Source: Argopecten irradians (taxonomy: Eukaryota > Mollusca > Bivalvia > Pectinida > Pectinidae). Taken from it: a DNA stretch of 64,000 nucleotides. Positions 12,250-24,180 of the stretch are shown here, piece after piece. Below the pieces are notes generated by a model, which made no database searches, was not told where the DNA came from, and saw nothing but the letters and a program-made list of their open reading frames with translations. The stretch is taken from the NCBI RefSeq assembly GCF_041381155.1, contig NC_091144.1, forward strand, positions 34,697,262 through 34,761,261. The letters are read 5' to 3'. How positions within the stretch are numbered: the first letter of the stretch is position 1; every line of letters starts with the position of its first letter. A program made the translations under genes and the position numbers.

Positions 12250-14450
12250 CTATCTGTTGTCTTGTTGTCCGTGTGTGTGACGCCGTTGGTGCCATGGCCT
12301 TTGATTTCCTCTGTCAATGTTTTGCTCCGGGTATGTTGCATGGTTATGATTCTGGTGACTATGCAATACTTTCCTAGGCGAAACATGGCCATTCTGTCTG
12401 TCCGATGCCACATGCCGATTGTTTGAGGGAAGGGGTTGCTTACTTCCATTTCCGGTGGAAGTAGTGGGCCTGTCGTTTCCAGATCTGTTTGTTGTTGTGT
12501 ATGTCTTGTTAAGTTGTGAGTAATTGGTGCTGAGTCCTTCGTGGCCATTTTCGGGCGGATGATGTTCAATGTACTGTCTACCATTGATGTATAGCCTATC
12601 CCGGACTAGCTTTGCGTCGTTGCCGGCCTGCTTATTATGTTTGAGTACCGGGTACAATTTTTTCCTCCTTTCCTCAATTTCACCAGGATACTGTTCATGG
12701 ATACCAAAACTCGTGCCTTTGAGCCGAAATGACTGGCTTTTCACATACTGTAGGTCCTGTTGGTATATGAACCTGGCCACTATTGGTCGCGGTTTCCCAT
12801 TTGCACTTCTGCCAAATCTATGTACGTTAGCGAACTCGATTCTTTCCTGTATTCCAAGTTCAACGTAGATAAAGTCTCTGAGGAGAGACATGGTATTTTC
12901 ATTACGAGATTCACCAGCTAACCCTGTAAATACTAGGTTGTATTTCATGGACCTACATTGAAGATCTAAAATGGTTTGCTTCATTTCATCCCGTTCCCTT
13001 TTGAATGCGTCCACGTCCTTACCAAGGTTATAAATGGTTGTCTCGTGATCTCTTTAAAGACGTCGCGCACAATGTTCGGTCACTTTTATGTAACGTTATT
13101 GAATGTAAAAGACGTCATTATCTTATAACATGACGAGCGCAATTGACGTCATTTCCGACATTCGGCAAACCTGCAAGACAAAGAAAAAACGCAATTTTTC
13201 GAATACTTTTTTGAATTTTCAGTAGAGATTTCGCACACGTATATTTGAGCAAAAACGTATTTTTTTATTCTGAATAGAAAACATACTCCCTAATATAAAG
13301 TCATTTTTCAACGTCGTGAACTTGCGTGACAGAACAGTCAATCTAAAAATTTCATTTTGTGTCATTTCTGCAAGACAAAGGTTTTGTTCGATAAATAAAG
13401 TAGAACGACGTCGCAGTCTATATTTTCTGACGTGTTATTAAAATAGAAGAAAAACGTATTTTTGTATTAACAATTCATGTATCTATCTCATGTATTAGTA
13501 CCGTTTTGTACTGTGTATATTTGTGTTTTTTCACTTTTTTATCTTTTCTCTTCGGATCTGTCGATCGGCAAGTCTACAAACAAAGTCCACCATTTTGAAG
13601 TATGACGTCACATTTCATTATAACGAAATGACATCATGATAGTTCGTTTTCGGGGAATCTCTTTGTCAAATTTTACCGCCATGTGGTGTTCAGTATGACC
13701 ACAGTGACACTTTAACTGAAACCGCATACAGGTGCGTGTTACATCTGTCGCGCCAAAAAACGTCATATTCTCAACAAAAACACATCAATAGAAAAATAAA
13801 TATTATAAATATTTTGATAAAAAGCCTCCCGTAATTGAATAAATATATCCTTTCTGTTTTTCAATTAAAAAAAATAGTATTGCGCTTATATTATTTTACT
13901 GTTCAACGCTTTTTCCAATGAAATTCCGGCGTGACGTAAAAGTGACCGAACATTGTGCGTTATGTATAATCGTTTCTAAGAGTTCAGTATTATCGCCTCC
14001 ATTGGTGCTTATCTCCTCCAGCTTGCCTGACACGAAATTACATGTTGCTTCAAACTCATTGCACCTTTGCTCAGTGTCTCTTACTCTCTTTTCCACTTCA
14101 GTAACTCTAGTTGTCAAACGAGAAAGATGTTGTTCTATTGCATCCAACTTATTTAACTTTTGAATTTTTTCAAGTATGAAGTCAAGTTTTCGACTTGTTT
14201 CTGCGTGTTGATTCTCGCTTAGAATGACATCCGCACTTTTTGTTTCAATGTCTTTCCCACATGCTGCCCTTGCTGGGTTAGGTGTTGACGTTACCGGAGT
14301 GTTCGTTGGCTTAGGCGGGCTTCCATACAGCACACCACTTACAGCATTTAATATACTGCTTACTGTACTTGTCGAGTTATTACTACTCCCAGTAGAATCA
14401 CCGTCGTCTGTATCTTTCTTCTTTCGCTTCTTACTTTTACTCTTTGTCAT
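12250..14450 (-). pseudogene. LINE ORF1 (coiled coil + RRM-like), split by a MITE
   Basis: The N-terminal part (14450 to about 13960) is basic (MTKSKSKKRKKK), then Ser/Thr-rich, then a heptad-patterned coiled coil (IEQHLSRLTTRVTEVEKRV). The C-terminal part (about 13050 to 12250) resumes with coiled coil, then CRSMKYNLVFTGL and ANVHRFGR...RPIVARF, which resemble the RNA-binding domain of L1-type ORF1 proteins, and a His/Gln-rich tail. The two halves join logically across the inserted element (13061-13959). The insertion stops the N-terminal frame 21 codons inside the element. ORF1 proteins of this kind bind LINE RNA as trimers. The ORF1 stop is a TAG at 12252-12250. Confidence 0.85.
13061..13959. 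mobile_element. ~900-bp MITE nested in LINE ORF1
   Basis: Inverted termini CGCACAATGTTCGGTCACTT lie at 13066 onward (plus) and 13959 backward (minus), matching over about 30 bp with two mismatches. The interior has no long open frame and is rich in GACGTC palindromes (near 13059, 13109, 13134, 13407, 13604). The element separates two parts of one ORF1, so it inserted after the LINE did. I find no convincing target duplication. The superfamily is unknown. Confidence 0.8.
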
Positions 14451-14480
14451 AGTTAGTCAGATACAATAACTCACTGTTTA

Positions 14481-15516
14481 TTCACACAAAATAATCACCA
14501 AGTGGTTGGGTAAGGTGCGCGTCAATAGAGCGTGACGAATTCTCTGTCGTGACACGTGCGCAAAAACCTTGTGTCAGTACATGCGAGAATAAAGGTCATA
14601 GTTCAAATTTTAGACATACAATAGATATAGCTTCAATATTTGCTTCACTAATATCTACTAACGCGCATAATTATGTGGTCCAACTGGGATATTAAATCAT
14701 CACAGAAACGTGTATCCATCATGTAGCGCAGCGATTTCATAAAATATCGTGTAGAAATACCTTTGCTAGACCTTCTGAAAATGAGCTCGTCCGAACGAGA
14801 CATCATAGGGCGCAGCCATCTTGTCAATCTTTTTTAAAAAGAATTGCTATGTTTTAATCTCGAGATAAACCTCAAACTGTACAGAACATATGCAGGCCTC
14901 GATTCAGTTCTTTCTTTCAAATATTTCACAGTTTTCGGCTGATCTCTATAAAGTTACATAATATATATATGTATATTATGTTGTGGAAAACTTTTATTTT
15001 ATCATTTTTTTTGGAGGGGTGGGGGGGTTAGTAACTCAAATTTGTATTAAAATTGAACATCTCAAAAAATGCAAATTTTATGTTGATTAAAGTTGTATTG
15101 CTGCTAATTTCACTGTAACGATATGTAACTTTTAACATTTGATATTTAAACATTGACATGTAACTTGATGATTTAGCTCCCCAAAAACATATGTCGGCCT
15201 ATAACAGAGCCGAAATCTAGGAATCATATATTCCTGGTTTTGAATAAAGCGCCTTCAATCACCGCCATGTTCAGTGACTTCGGGTTTTTTCGGATTCCTA
15301 ATCGTATCACGTGACTGACGTTCGACACGACCTGCACGTGGTCAGCCAGGTAACTAGCGTAAGCACACATGTGTTTGTTTACGTTTTCCTTCTGGCCTAT
15401 ATGAGCAAATCATGCTAGTATATGTCCACAGATTGAGTATTTGAAACATCCAATTTACACATTACCGTAAAATGTTGTGTGTATCAAATATTGTAATGTG
15501 CGAGCATTATTTTCTT
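14481..15516. other. Non-coding stretch, possibly including the LINE 5' leader
   Basis: No supportable gene. The part nearest ORF1 probably belongs to the LINE 5'UTR, but its boundary is not visible. A G-run (ggaggggtgggggggtt) is at about 15012. Confidence 0.5.
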
Positions 15517-15539
15517 TGTAGATACAGTTGGTAGTAGAC

Positions 15540-15765
15540 TAAAGGTTACACCCTTGTGCACACGGAGTGCACGAGGTTTAGACTACAGGTAGACACGGAG
15601 TGCACAAGGTTTAGACTACAGGTAGACACGGAGTGCACAAGATTTAGACTACAGGTAGACACGGAGTGCACAAGATTTAGACTACAGGTAGACACGGAGT
15701 GCACTACGTGTGAACACGGTGTCCACTACAGGTGGACATCGTGTCCAGGTACATTGAGACCTAGA
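15540..15765 (+). repeat. Left terminal array of 33-bp units
   Basis: About four full copies of a 33-bp unit (…ACGGAGTGCACAAG…TTTAGACTACAG…), followed by a variant block with GTGAACACGGTGTCCAC. Because 33 is a multiple of three, it gives a spurious repetitive open frame (TECTRFRLQVD repeats). Confidence 0.9.
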
Positions 15766-16082
15766 CAGACAAGGTGATGTGTACAGTTAGGGATCGGGGA
15801 AGAATAAGTTCTTCAATTTGAAATAATACATAATTATAATTTTTAAGTGTTTATTTGTTTTTAATTACAACATCTACAATTTAATGTACAGTATATATAA
15901 CTATATAATACAATATTTTTTTAGTATACATGAATAAAACCTTTTCACTGCAAAAGTAATAAAGATTGATTTATATTCATTAAGTATATGTCTTTTTAAT
16001 TTTATATCTGTAGTTTCCATTTCTTATGTTAAATTGTCTATATTACGTTTTCAAAAGTAAATGTTTTATGGGTAAATTGCAT

Positions 16083-16086
<4 letters not shown>

Positions 16087-16134
<48 letters not shown>
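16087..16134. repeat. (TA)n microsatellite
   Basis: Uninterrupted alternating TA for about 48 bp inside the 3.24-kb element. Confidence 0.97.
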
Positions 16135-16137
<3 letters not shown>

Positions 16138-18484
16138 TTTACATCAAGAATTTTCACAAGTCAAAAACAACTTTGAATTGCAGCAAAAATCAGTCCTAAT
16201 GTGCTTTTGAGACACTTTTTCTTTTATAATAAGCTATCAGTAATACAATCATATACCGGGTAATACATAGCTTTTAAACAAAAAGATTTGGTGCCTATCA
16301 ATCAGTTGTCTAGCGATACCCTTGTAGATCGTCTTTCATTAAAATATATACACTTTTATAATATTTTTCTTGCTATTTTAAGTTCTAAAAGTATTGTACG
16401 TAAAAATAGCTTAATTACATATTCTTTATTAAAAACTGAACGTCTTTAAAAGATCATGCAGAATTAAATCCACTTCAAACTATATGACGTCCTCCACTAA
16501 TTGGTGGCTAGTCTACCTACAAGTACCCAATTCAGCTTGTTTTGATTCTTAATTACCGGTACACACAATAAGTTTATGATCCCAACCCCGCAAGTTATCT
16601 TGATCGTATATTGCGTCATGGTCCAATAATTATAACTTGTCAAACATACAGGTAAGCCACAGTATCCAGCTATACAGGTGCCTCAAGGTGACCATCGATA
16701 GATGGCCAGAGGGCAGAATCGTTACCTTCTGTGTTTATGAGAATAATGGGGGCAGTATCTTTATATAAGATGTGATTTTAGAATTGTTTCTATGGAAGTT
16801 TGTTAAGACAAACAAATATACTTTACCGTTAAAAAAATCATATAGGTTTAATGAGTTTGAAACACATAAGTACCATTCTTATTAGATACATGTACATGCT
16901 TGTTGTAGAGCCTGGGTAAACATGTACACCGGTTCCCGGGTGGGGGAGGGGGGTGTAGATTGGGGTGAGGGATGAGGTAAAAACTTGTTGAATACACCTC
17001 AATTATTGTCATGACAGGCAGCCGTGAAGTGGAGCTGACGGTAGCTGTACAATGCGTAAATCATGCATGTCTGTCACAACCTTGAATTTACCAATAATAC
17101 ATATATATTTTTTAATCAAATTAATGTAGATAAGGTACTTATTCAACATTGTAATATGGTATTTTATATACATAGTCATGATAATCAGGTTTCTGATATA
17201 TGTAAAAAGCCAGTGTAAAAAAATAAATTAATGAAAAGATAATGGATGAAATATGATATTCCAATAATCTTGAAATAAATGTTTTAGTTAACTATACACT
17301 TGGTATTTAGATTATTTTTAATTTTAATATATAAAGCTTCATTAACAAATAAATTAAAATGCACTACCAGTTAAAACACATATCCCTATTGACTAGCATT
17401 GTTGTATAACTGTACGTATTTGTGTGATGAATACAATGTATGCATGTAGAGGCTGCCACCTAAGTACAGCATGCTATAAAATGGACCTCCTGGGGTTGGG
17501 ATAAGGTACTACATGTATACAGGTGTTTGTATAGTCTGTGATACACTTGACTGAACATATTGAAGGGTGCCCAAAGAAGGCCCCAGGCCCCTGGCCCCAC
17601 TCTGACCAATGTTAGGTAATTTGGAACAGTATGAAGTCCAAGTGACCATGGCAACTGCAGTCCTAGCCTAGGGGTCTACCTTTCGAGCAGGCAAATTTAA
17701 TTATAAGTGAACAATATACTACATGTTTTGCTTTCTTAAGCCAGTGCTTACAGGTTCCTCAATCGGTTGAGTGTAATAAAGTGTAATTTCTAATGCCGAT
17801 TTTTAACGTCTATGGACGATTTCTCATTTTTCCAATGCTTTGCAACGCGCCAGGTTCCATGTAGCAAATGTATACGTATTATACAAACTATTTCGCGCAC
17901 CTTGCCGTTTAGAAAACTATATTCCATACATACATAGTTAAACATTTTATGAAGAATTTAATGTGTTTATGTTTATATGTCCTTGCTTTTATTATGTCCA
18001 TCAATATATTCTTTTTAATCAAAATAATTTGCCGATCAAAATATCTCTTTGGCGACGATTTGCTTATACTAAAAATCTTACTCCACGCAAGGTTCATCAC
18101 TTTATGCGTACGAAAAAGAATTTCATCTTTAAACTACTTATCACTAGCTAAGAAAGATAGTTTTTACTGGGAACTATCCATTGATGAGACATAACCAGTA
18201 TGTGGTTTACCGTACGCAGTTAATTTGCTTTTATAAATTCTATAATTAACGTCCTCATTTATAAATTAAATTGTATGATAATATATATTGATACATTTTA
18301 CTTTATATGTATCTATTCAAATAAACATTACACTACGAATGATTTCCAGTAATTAACGGCAATTTTTATGTATCAATAAATATTATGTTTCGATCTGATC
18401 GCAATAACTATTTCTATCTGTCAAAGTCCATATAGACTGCAGAATCAGTACATATTTTCTCATATTTCTGTGGCACATCATCTA

Positions 18485-18750
18485 GTCTGTCTGTGGTCTG
18501 GATGTAGTGGATATTTTACCTGGACACGATGTCCACCTGTAGTGGACACCGTGTTCACACGTAGTGCACTCCGTGTCTACCTGTAGTCTAAATCTTGTGC
18601 ACTCCGTGTCTACCTGTAGTCTAAACCTCGTGCACTCCGTGTCTACCTGTAGTCTAAACCTCGTGCACTCCGTGTCTACCTGTAGTCTAAACCTCGTGCA
18701 CTCCGTGTCCACTCGTAGTTCACACCGTGTGCACAATGTGTAACCTTTAG
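18485..18750 (-). repeat. Right terminal array of 33-bp units (inverted)
   Basis: Inverted counterpart of the array at 15540-15765, with about four full units. It has the same inner palindromic block at 18520-18560 and the same outer terminus. Confidence 0.9.
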
Positions 18751-18772
18751 TCTACTACCAACTGTATGTAGA

Positions 18773-19107
18773 GTCTGATGAGGTCGACCACATATTTTGT
18801 TTATGAAATCTCTTGGTTTCACAACTCTCGTTTTACTTCGAGATTGTCGCGACGATGTTCGGAAGAGTTCGGAATGATTCGGCATCTTTCGAGCCTATTT
18901 TTCACGTGTACACGTTAAAAAGATTTTTTACTTTTATAATTAAAGATACTTCCAGAGCTGCAACTTTATAAAAAGTGGTAAAATTAGAAAGTTTAAACCT
19001 CAGACAGACGGAGAAAAATATGTATAACACTTAAACAGTTTTCACTATGACAAAAAGAGCGAAAGTTATAGACCATACAACTTTAAAAATATATACTTTT
19101 GCTAATG
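18773..19107. other. Non-coding spacer
   Basis: I see no gene or recognisable repeat between the 3.24-kb transposon and the 51-bp satellite. Confidence 0.5.
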
Positions 19108-19860
19108 TCGTCCTAAATACTGCCTAGCATGGACCGTCACTGCCCGGCACTGCCAATGTCATTCTAAATACCACCTCGAGTGGACCGTCACTGCCCGGCA
19201 CTGCCAATGTCATTCTAAATACTGCGTTGGGTGGACCGTCACTGCCCGGCACTGCCAATGTCATCCTAAATACTGCGTTGGGTGGACCGTCACTGCCCGG
19301 CACTGCCAATGTCATTCTAAATACCACCTCGAGTGGACCGTCACTGCCCGGCACTGCCAAGTCATCCTAAATACTGCCTTGGGCAGACCGTCACCGCCCG
19401 ACACTGCCAATGTCGTCCAAAATACCGCCTAGAGTGGACCATCACTACCCAGCAACTCCATTGTCATCCTAAATACCGCCTGGAGTGGACCATCACTGTC
19501 CGGCAACTCAATGTCACTACCCAGCAACTTCATTGTCATCCTAAATACCGCCTGGAGTGGACCATCACTACCCAGCAACTCAATGTCATCCTAAATACCG
19601 CCTGGAGTGGACCATCACTGTCCGGCAACTCAATGTCACTACCCAGCAACTTCATTGTCATCCTAAATACCGCCTGGAGTGGACCATCACTGTCCGGCAA
19701 CTCAATGTCATCCTATATACCGTCTGGAGTGGACCGTCACTGCCCGGTAACTCGATGTCATTATAAATACCGCATGGAGTGCACCGTTACCGCCCGTCAC
19801 TGCCAATGTCATCCTAAATACCGCTTGGAATGCAACGTCACTGCCCGCCACTGTTTTTAT
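19108..19860. repeat. 51-bp satellite array (~14 copies)
   Basis: The unit is about 51 bp, with core TGGACCGTCACTGCCCGGCA followed by 'ctgccaatgtcatcctaaataccgcc'. Units at the left are near-identical. Those at the right carry variants (AACTCA for ACTGCC) and some partial units. Long open frames on both strands result from the 17-codon period and show no protein features. The unit core also occurs once inside each MITE at 34255-34871 (near 34435) and 43990-44392 (near 44175). Confidence 0.92.
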
Positions 19861-20514
19861 TTTTGGCTTTGGTGTAGATTGAGACTTTAATGCATTCATT
19901 AATATTGCTTTTATGTATTACTTACCCAATGAGGTAATTTTATTAAAAAGGGGTGCGCTAAAATGTTTTAGGCCATATCAAAAAAATGGACAGAGAAACA
20001 GATGGCTTATACAGCTCCTTATTAACAACAATTTAAAATTTGATATTTGAAATATGTTTATAAACAATTTTGGCTTCTGATATTCAGAGTTCAATGATAG
20101 TCATGAAGCTGTCAAAAATTATAATTACACTTGAAACGGGTTTTTTTTTCAAGTATCATTGAAGATGATTTAAAAAAAAAAATATGCTTATTTTCAAGCT
20201 TACAAATATCCTCAGTATATCTTATTTAGAAAAAATCTCACTCGGACAATGTCAAATCATGACATAATGCTTTAACTTTATATTTATGCAAAAATCACGT
20301 TTAAATGTCTGTAAACAGGATATACCGGTGATCTCTTTGCCGTCGGCAGAGAAGGTATCTCCAATCTAGACATGGATAGATTACGCAATAATGTCTGGTG
20401 TGTTTAGGCTATGAATTGAATCGTGAGGCCGAATATGTTTGATAACTTACATGTACCTCTGGTTTTTCTCCACTGCTCTATACATGTGAATAGTACATTA
20501 AATTAATGAAGACC
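19861..20514. other. Non-coding AT-rich stretch
   Basis: No supportable gene or element recognised. Confidence 0.5.
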
Positions 20515-20633
20515 AGGTTTTTTTATCGATTTTTTTTATAAAGACCCCTAACACTCATAAAATTGGTCTATGAGCATGCACTCTGGTGAGTCCATAATTA
20601 TATAAACTGTAATTAATTCTCAGATCACTGTGG
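20515..20633. mobile_element. Half copy of hairpin MITE family B
   Basis: Matches the right arm of the palindromic MITE at 42615-42884: a 'ccctaacactcataaaattggtct' equivalent, then GGTGAGTCCATAATTATATAA and TTCTCAGATCACTGTGG. The left arm is missing. Confidence 0.7.
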
Positions 20634-22063
20634 GTACTAAAGTCGACTATTTAAGTGATATTCCAATATCGCATTTTCCTATATTAAATATTTTGAGTAA
20701 TTTTTATTGAGGAGGTCCATGTTAAAATCTCCCATGATCAATGCGTCCAGGTTTTCACTTGTTGTTTTGCCTGTCATATGATCAAATATACCAATGTATG
20801 ACATTTATGGTTTCAGGAAAGAAATTGTTTACATGAATATAATTAAATTAACTTCCATGTTACAATGTCGAATTTGCACCAATTATGGATGCTGCTAAAT
20901 GCTGCTAAATGCAAAAAAAATGTAAAGGAGATATATTTGTATCATTTGCGAGATAGAAAATAATGACAATTTCAAACCATATTTAAGTAATTTTTATTGA
21001 TAGTCATACCAAATTTACATCACAATTTCTTTATTATGCATAATGTGTATGACCTCAACGGTTCATTGATACATGTACATATACAAGCTCTAGCTAATAA
21101 AAAAAATCTCATTCCTATAACGGAAAAATTAATCCTATTATTTCAGAAACCAACAAGTATTCAACCTCCACATAATGGGTTTTTTTTTGCTATTAAATTT
21201 TACCACAGGTATTCTGATATACCAAGAGTTGCCTCTCTTGATTTCATTCCGTGAAGACTAGAGAACATCTCGCGAACAAAGGGGAGTAACTCCGATAGAT
21301 TGGAATGATCACAGGGGCTTGACTTTATAAACATTGTTTAATAACCGAAATACAATAGCATATATGGTCGTAACCAAGCCCCTGATTACATTTGATGTAC
21401 ATATGTAGTAACAGATATGTAGGTCCTCAAAAGCACTTTTCAAGACAAGCTGGTGTAGTTCTTCAACAACAACAAAAATATAAACATCATTCAAAATTGG
21501 ATTTCTTTATAAATCATAAGGCACAATTAGCATATTGATTCCTTCAATAGTGTCCAAACAAAATTACTCATGTCATGATTTCCTTGATCATGCAACACAG
21601 AGCTGTAGGGAAAATAATTATCTATATAAATCTCTGTATACAGATCTTATAATCTTATGTAATACCAAGATAGAAAACCTTTAAATCAAATTTGCATTCC
21701 TCGAATAGTCCTCGATCATTTGCCAAACTGACTGCATCCATGGTCCTGTATATGCTACAATACAGAGTACTTCAATTGTATCAAAACCCTGAAAAGCTTG
21801 ATATTTGAATTATTCTATCAATGACCAACCTTAGATGAGTCTGTATTCCTCTACCTATTAGCTTTCCTGCTTTTCGAGTAAAAGAAGTCCTAATTGAAAC
21901 TAAAAATTAGCAGCTATTCCTATTAATCAATTTTAACCATAAGAATCTCAATAAACATGGGGCAAAGCACTGATTGTATGCTGGTAAATATTATTCCTAC
22001 CAATATCCAACCATAAAATGGCTGCACCAAAATGCATTTTGTACTTTTGACACATTTAATTTA
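20634..22063. other. Non-coding AT-rich stretch
   Basis: No supportable gene. Short open frames (20997-21254, 21494-21309) lack any domain or splice context. Confidence 0.5.
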
Positions 22064-22425
22064 GAAATGCTCCACCGCTGACAAATAGTATTTTTTCACT
22101 ACTGAAAAAAAAAGAGCAGATGATTTAGTTTTTTTCTTCGGTTACAAAAGTTACTTACTCTACAACATTACCACCATTGGAAAATGTGAGCTTCTAATTT
22201 AACTTAAAGTTAAAAATATAAAAAAAATAATTAATTGCATCCCGAAAAAATTCTGTGGCACTATATCGTATATACAATGAAGTACTGATTGCGCATGCAC
22301 CAAAGGCAAAATAAATTGTTTTATATTATTTTTTGTGTTAATTAGACATATATATACATGATTAAACACCAATTATTGTTCAAATGATGAATATCATTTA
22401 TGCTCTGTTGGCGGTGGAGCATTTT
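22064..22425 (+). mobile_element. MITE family A, copy 2 (best preserved plus copy)
   Basis: Flanked by TA on both sides (22062-22063 and 22426-22427). Terminal inverted repeats are GAAATGCTCCACCGCTGA and GGCGGTGGAGCATTTT. TA target duplication fits the Tc1/mariner superfamily. There is no coding capacity. Confidence 0.85.
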
Positions 22426-22831
22426 TAATTACAAAAATACAAACAACAAAATAATATTTTAAACTACTATCACAAGAAAGCTGATTTTATCATTCAGAAT
22501 CACTCAGAAGTACATTTGTACTCTAAATCAGCTTGTGATGCATGGAGTAGAGTTTTACCTATTTCACCATTTTCCTGAAGTATACCAACATTTCACATCT
22601 AACAACAAAATTCTAATGATTAAATTTCAAAACAAAATGTCAAAATCATCAGATCTTTTCCATATATAAAAATAAATGCTTTTACAAAAATTGTTAACTT
22701 TTCAACTTAAAAATCAATCAGATAAAAACATGTTTCTAGTACTTTACACAGTAACTCACAATCTCAGAAAAGAACTTCCTGTCCACAACAGCAAAATTAA
22801 ACAACTTTGTAGTAGTAACACTATATCAACA

Positions 22832-23018
22832 ATTCCGTCTTTGCATATTACAGAGTTAGCTCCCCTGCGGGCAGGTATCGATTGTTACGTCATTATTTTG
22901 TGAGCGAAAATCACGTCATTTTCTCTGAAAAGTATGACATTACGCTAGCAAAAACACAACGTCACAATCAATACCTACCAGCAAGTGCAGATAACTCTGT
23001 AATATGCAAATCCGGAAT
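22832..23018 (+). mobile_element. MITE family C, copy 1
   Basis: About 187 bp with inverted ends: ATTCCGTCTTTGCATATTAC at left, and the reverse complement of ATTCCGGATTTGCATATTAC at right. Subterminal blocks are TGCGGGCAGGTATCGATTG and its inverse. The interior carries TTACGTCAT and CACGTCATT motifs. The second copy is at 55146-55333, with a fragment at 30806-30860. Confidence 0.8.
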
Positions 23019-23616
23019 ACAGAATATCAGGTGTCAAGTATCTACCAAAAAAAATACCTGCTTTATATCTTATGTCTTGGATAATAAAACTACTATAATA
23101 TATCATCGAAAATTTTTCTTTTTGTTCACCTATACTATTATATGTGTGTATACCAGACTTATACAACGTATATTATGACGAAGACATTTTAAATTTCCGA
23201 TAAAAAGGATTAAGGATTATTCAAAAGTCAATATTCGCCATTTATTCCAACAAAGTGGTGTTGGTGATTTTTTTTTCCCGTTTAATAATTCTTCAAATGA
23301 TAAAAAACTCCTTCAAGATATTCTTACCACATTAACACACCTTTTTCTCGCAAAGTCTTTATAGATTATCATATAATTAGTACATTGTATAGAGAAACTA
23401 ATTATTAAACATGATTCCACCAGGGAACCTGTTCTTGAGCACTGAAGACATTAATTTTTCAGAAAAAATAATGATTCTCACTCCATTTAATCCAAACCCC
23501 AGGCACAACCCCAGGCACAAATATTGCATGTTAATCTCAATTCTCAAACCATAAATGCTGATTAATTAGAAGATAGATAAGCCCACCAACCAAAAGAAAT
23601 GTCATTCACCCACCAT
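23019..23616. other. Non-coding AT-rich stretch
   Basis: No supportable gene or element. Confidence 0.5.
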
Positions 23617-23935
23617 CCTCTATATTCCAGGGGTTACTATCACTGTCATTTTATCCACCCTTGGCATACAATGTGTCTCATAGTAAAACTGAAGGCAGTT
23701 CAGGAGAACAAAACTGAGAAATCACAGGCCAGCAGAAACTGCCTTTAAAGATTACAGAGAATGATTCTTAACTTCAAAGTAACAAAGCCAACCACAATGT
23801 TCCATTATTTGATTCTTTTGATGTAACAAAAGGACCAATTTAACAGCTCATCTCTTGTTGCAGACAGAACCTTCAGTTTTGATATGACAAATATTCCAGG
23901 GTTGGATATTACGACAGTGATAGTAACCCCTGGAA
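23617..23935. mobile_element. MITE family D, copy 1
   Basis: About 319 bp. Inverted ends are CAGGGGTTACTATCACTGTC at left and, inverted at right, the segment ending GACAGTGATAGTAACCCCTG. The interior block 'aaatcacaggccagcagaaac' is shared with the second copy at 53517-53815. A terminal fragment lies at 60181-60232. Non-coding. Confidence 0.82.
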
Positions 23936-24180
23936 AAACACCCCACATATTGTGTCTTTTTGTAGTACAGACTTGTCTGCCCTTCTATAGGAAGGTAATG
24001 ATTACATCATGTGTTTATGAGATATTACATCATCACTTTGTGGGTAAAATGACATGATTAAATTTTCAATCACAGACTTATGACATCATCAAAACCTGCT
24101 GTAACACAAGAGCAGGTAACTCTGCATTGCAAAACGACAGAATTCTGGAGTGAGGTCACAGGTGTTCTCTCAGTGAAGTT

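Larger units (their letters stand above)
8384..14480 (-). mobile_element. Near full-length APE-type LINE (ORF1 + ORF2) with nested insertion
   Basis: On the minus strand, in order: a 5' leader; ORF1 with coiled coil and RNA-binding-like domain (14450-12250, split by an inserted element); ORF2 with apurinic-type endonuclease, reverse transcriptase and Cys/His C-terminus (12249-8856); a 3'UTR containing a CA/CG-rich microsatellite; and a 3' end with AATAAAG followed by an ATTGAATTGAA-type short repeat tail at 8384-8410. A short-repeat tail instead of poly(A) is seen in CR1/L2/I-like clades. I cannot fix the clade. ORF2 is broken only by three single-base frameshifts, so the copy is fairly young. 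The 5' boundary is not resolved. Confidence 0.9.
15517..18772. mobile_element. 3.24-kb non-autonomous DNA transposon with repeat-array termini
   Basis: The ends are inverted: TACAGTTGGTAGTAGACTAA begins at 15523, and its reverse complement ends at 18766. Immediately outside both ends is TGTAGA (15517-15522 and 18767-18772), a 6-bp target duplication. The terminal repeats (about 245 bp at left, about 285 bp at right) are built mostly of tandem 33-bp units carrying ACGGAGTGCAC and TTTAGACTACAG. They end in a shared palindromic block around 'gtgtccactacaggtggaca'. The 2.7-kb interior holds a (TA)n tract and no transposase-like frame. It is not assigned to a superfamily. Confidence 0.88.

Noticed and set aside
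15556..15777. Repeating TECTRFRLQVD frame
   Set aside because: It lies in the terminal array of a DNA transposon, and the same frame appears inverted at the other end. Not a gene.
19333..19890. 185-codon open frame in the 51-bp satellite
   Set aside because: Repeat-driven, with open frames on both strands and no protein features.
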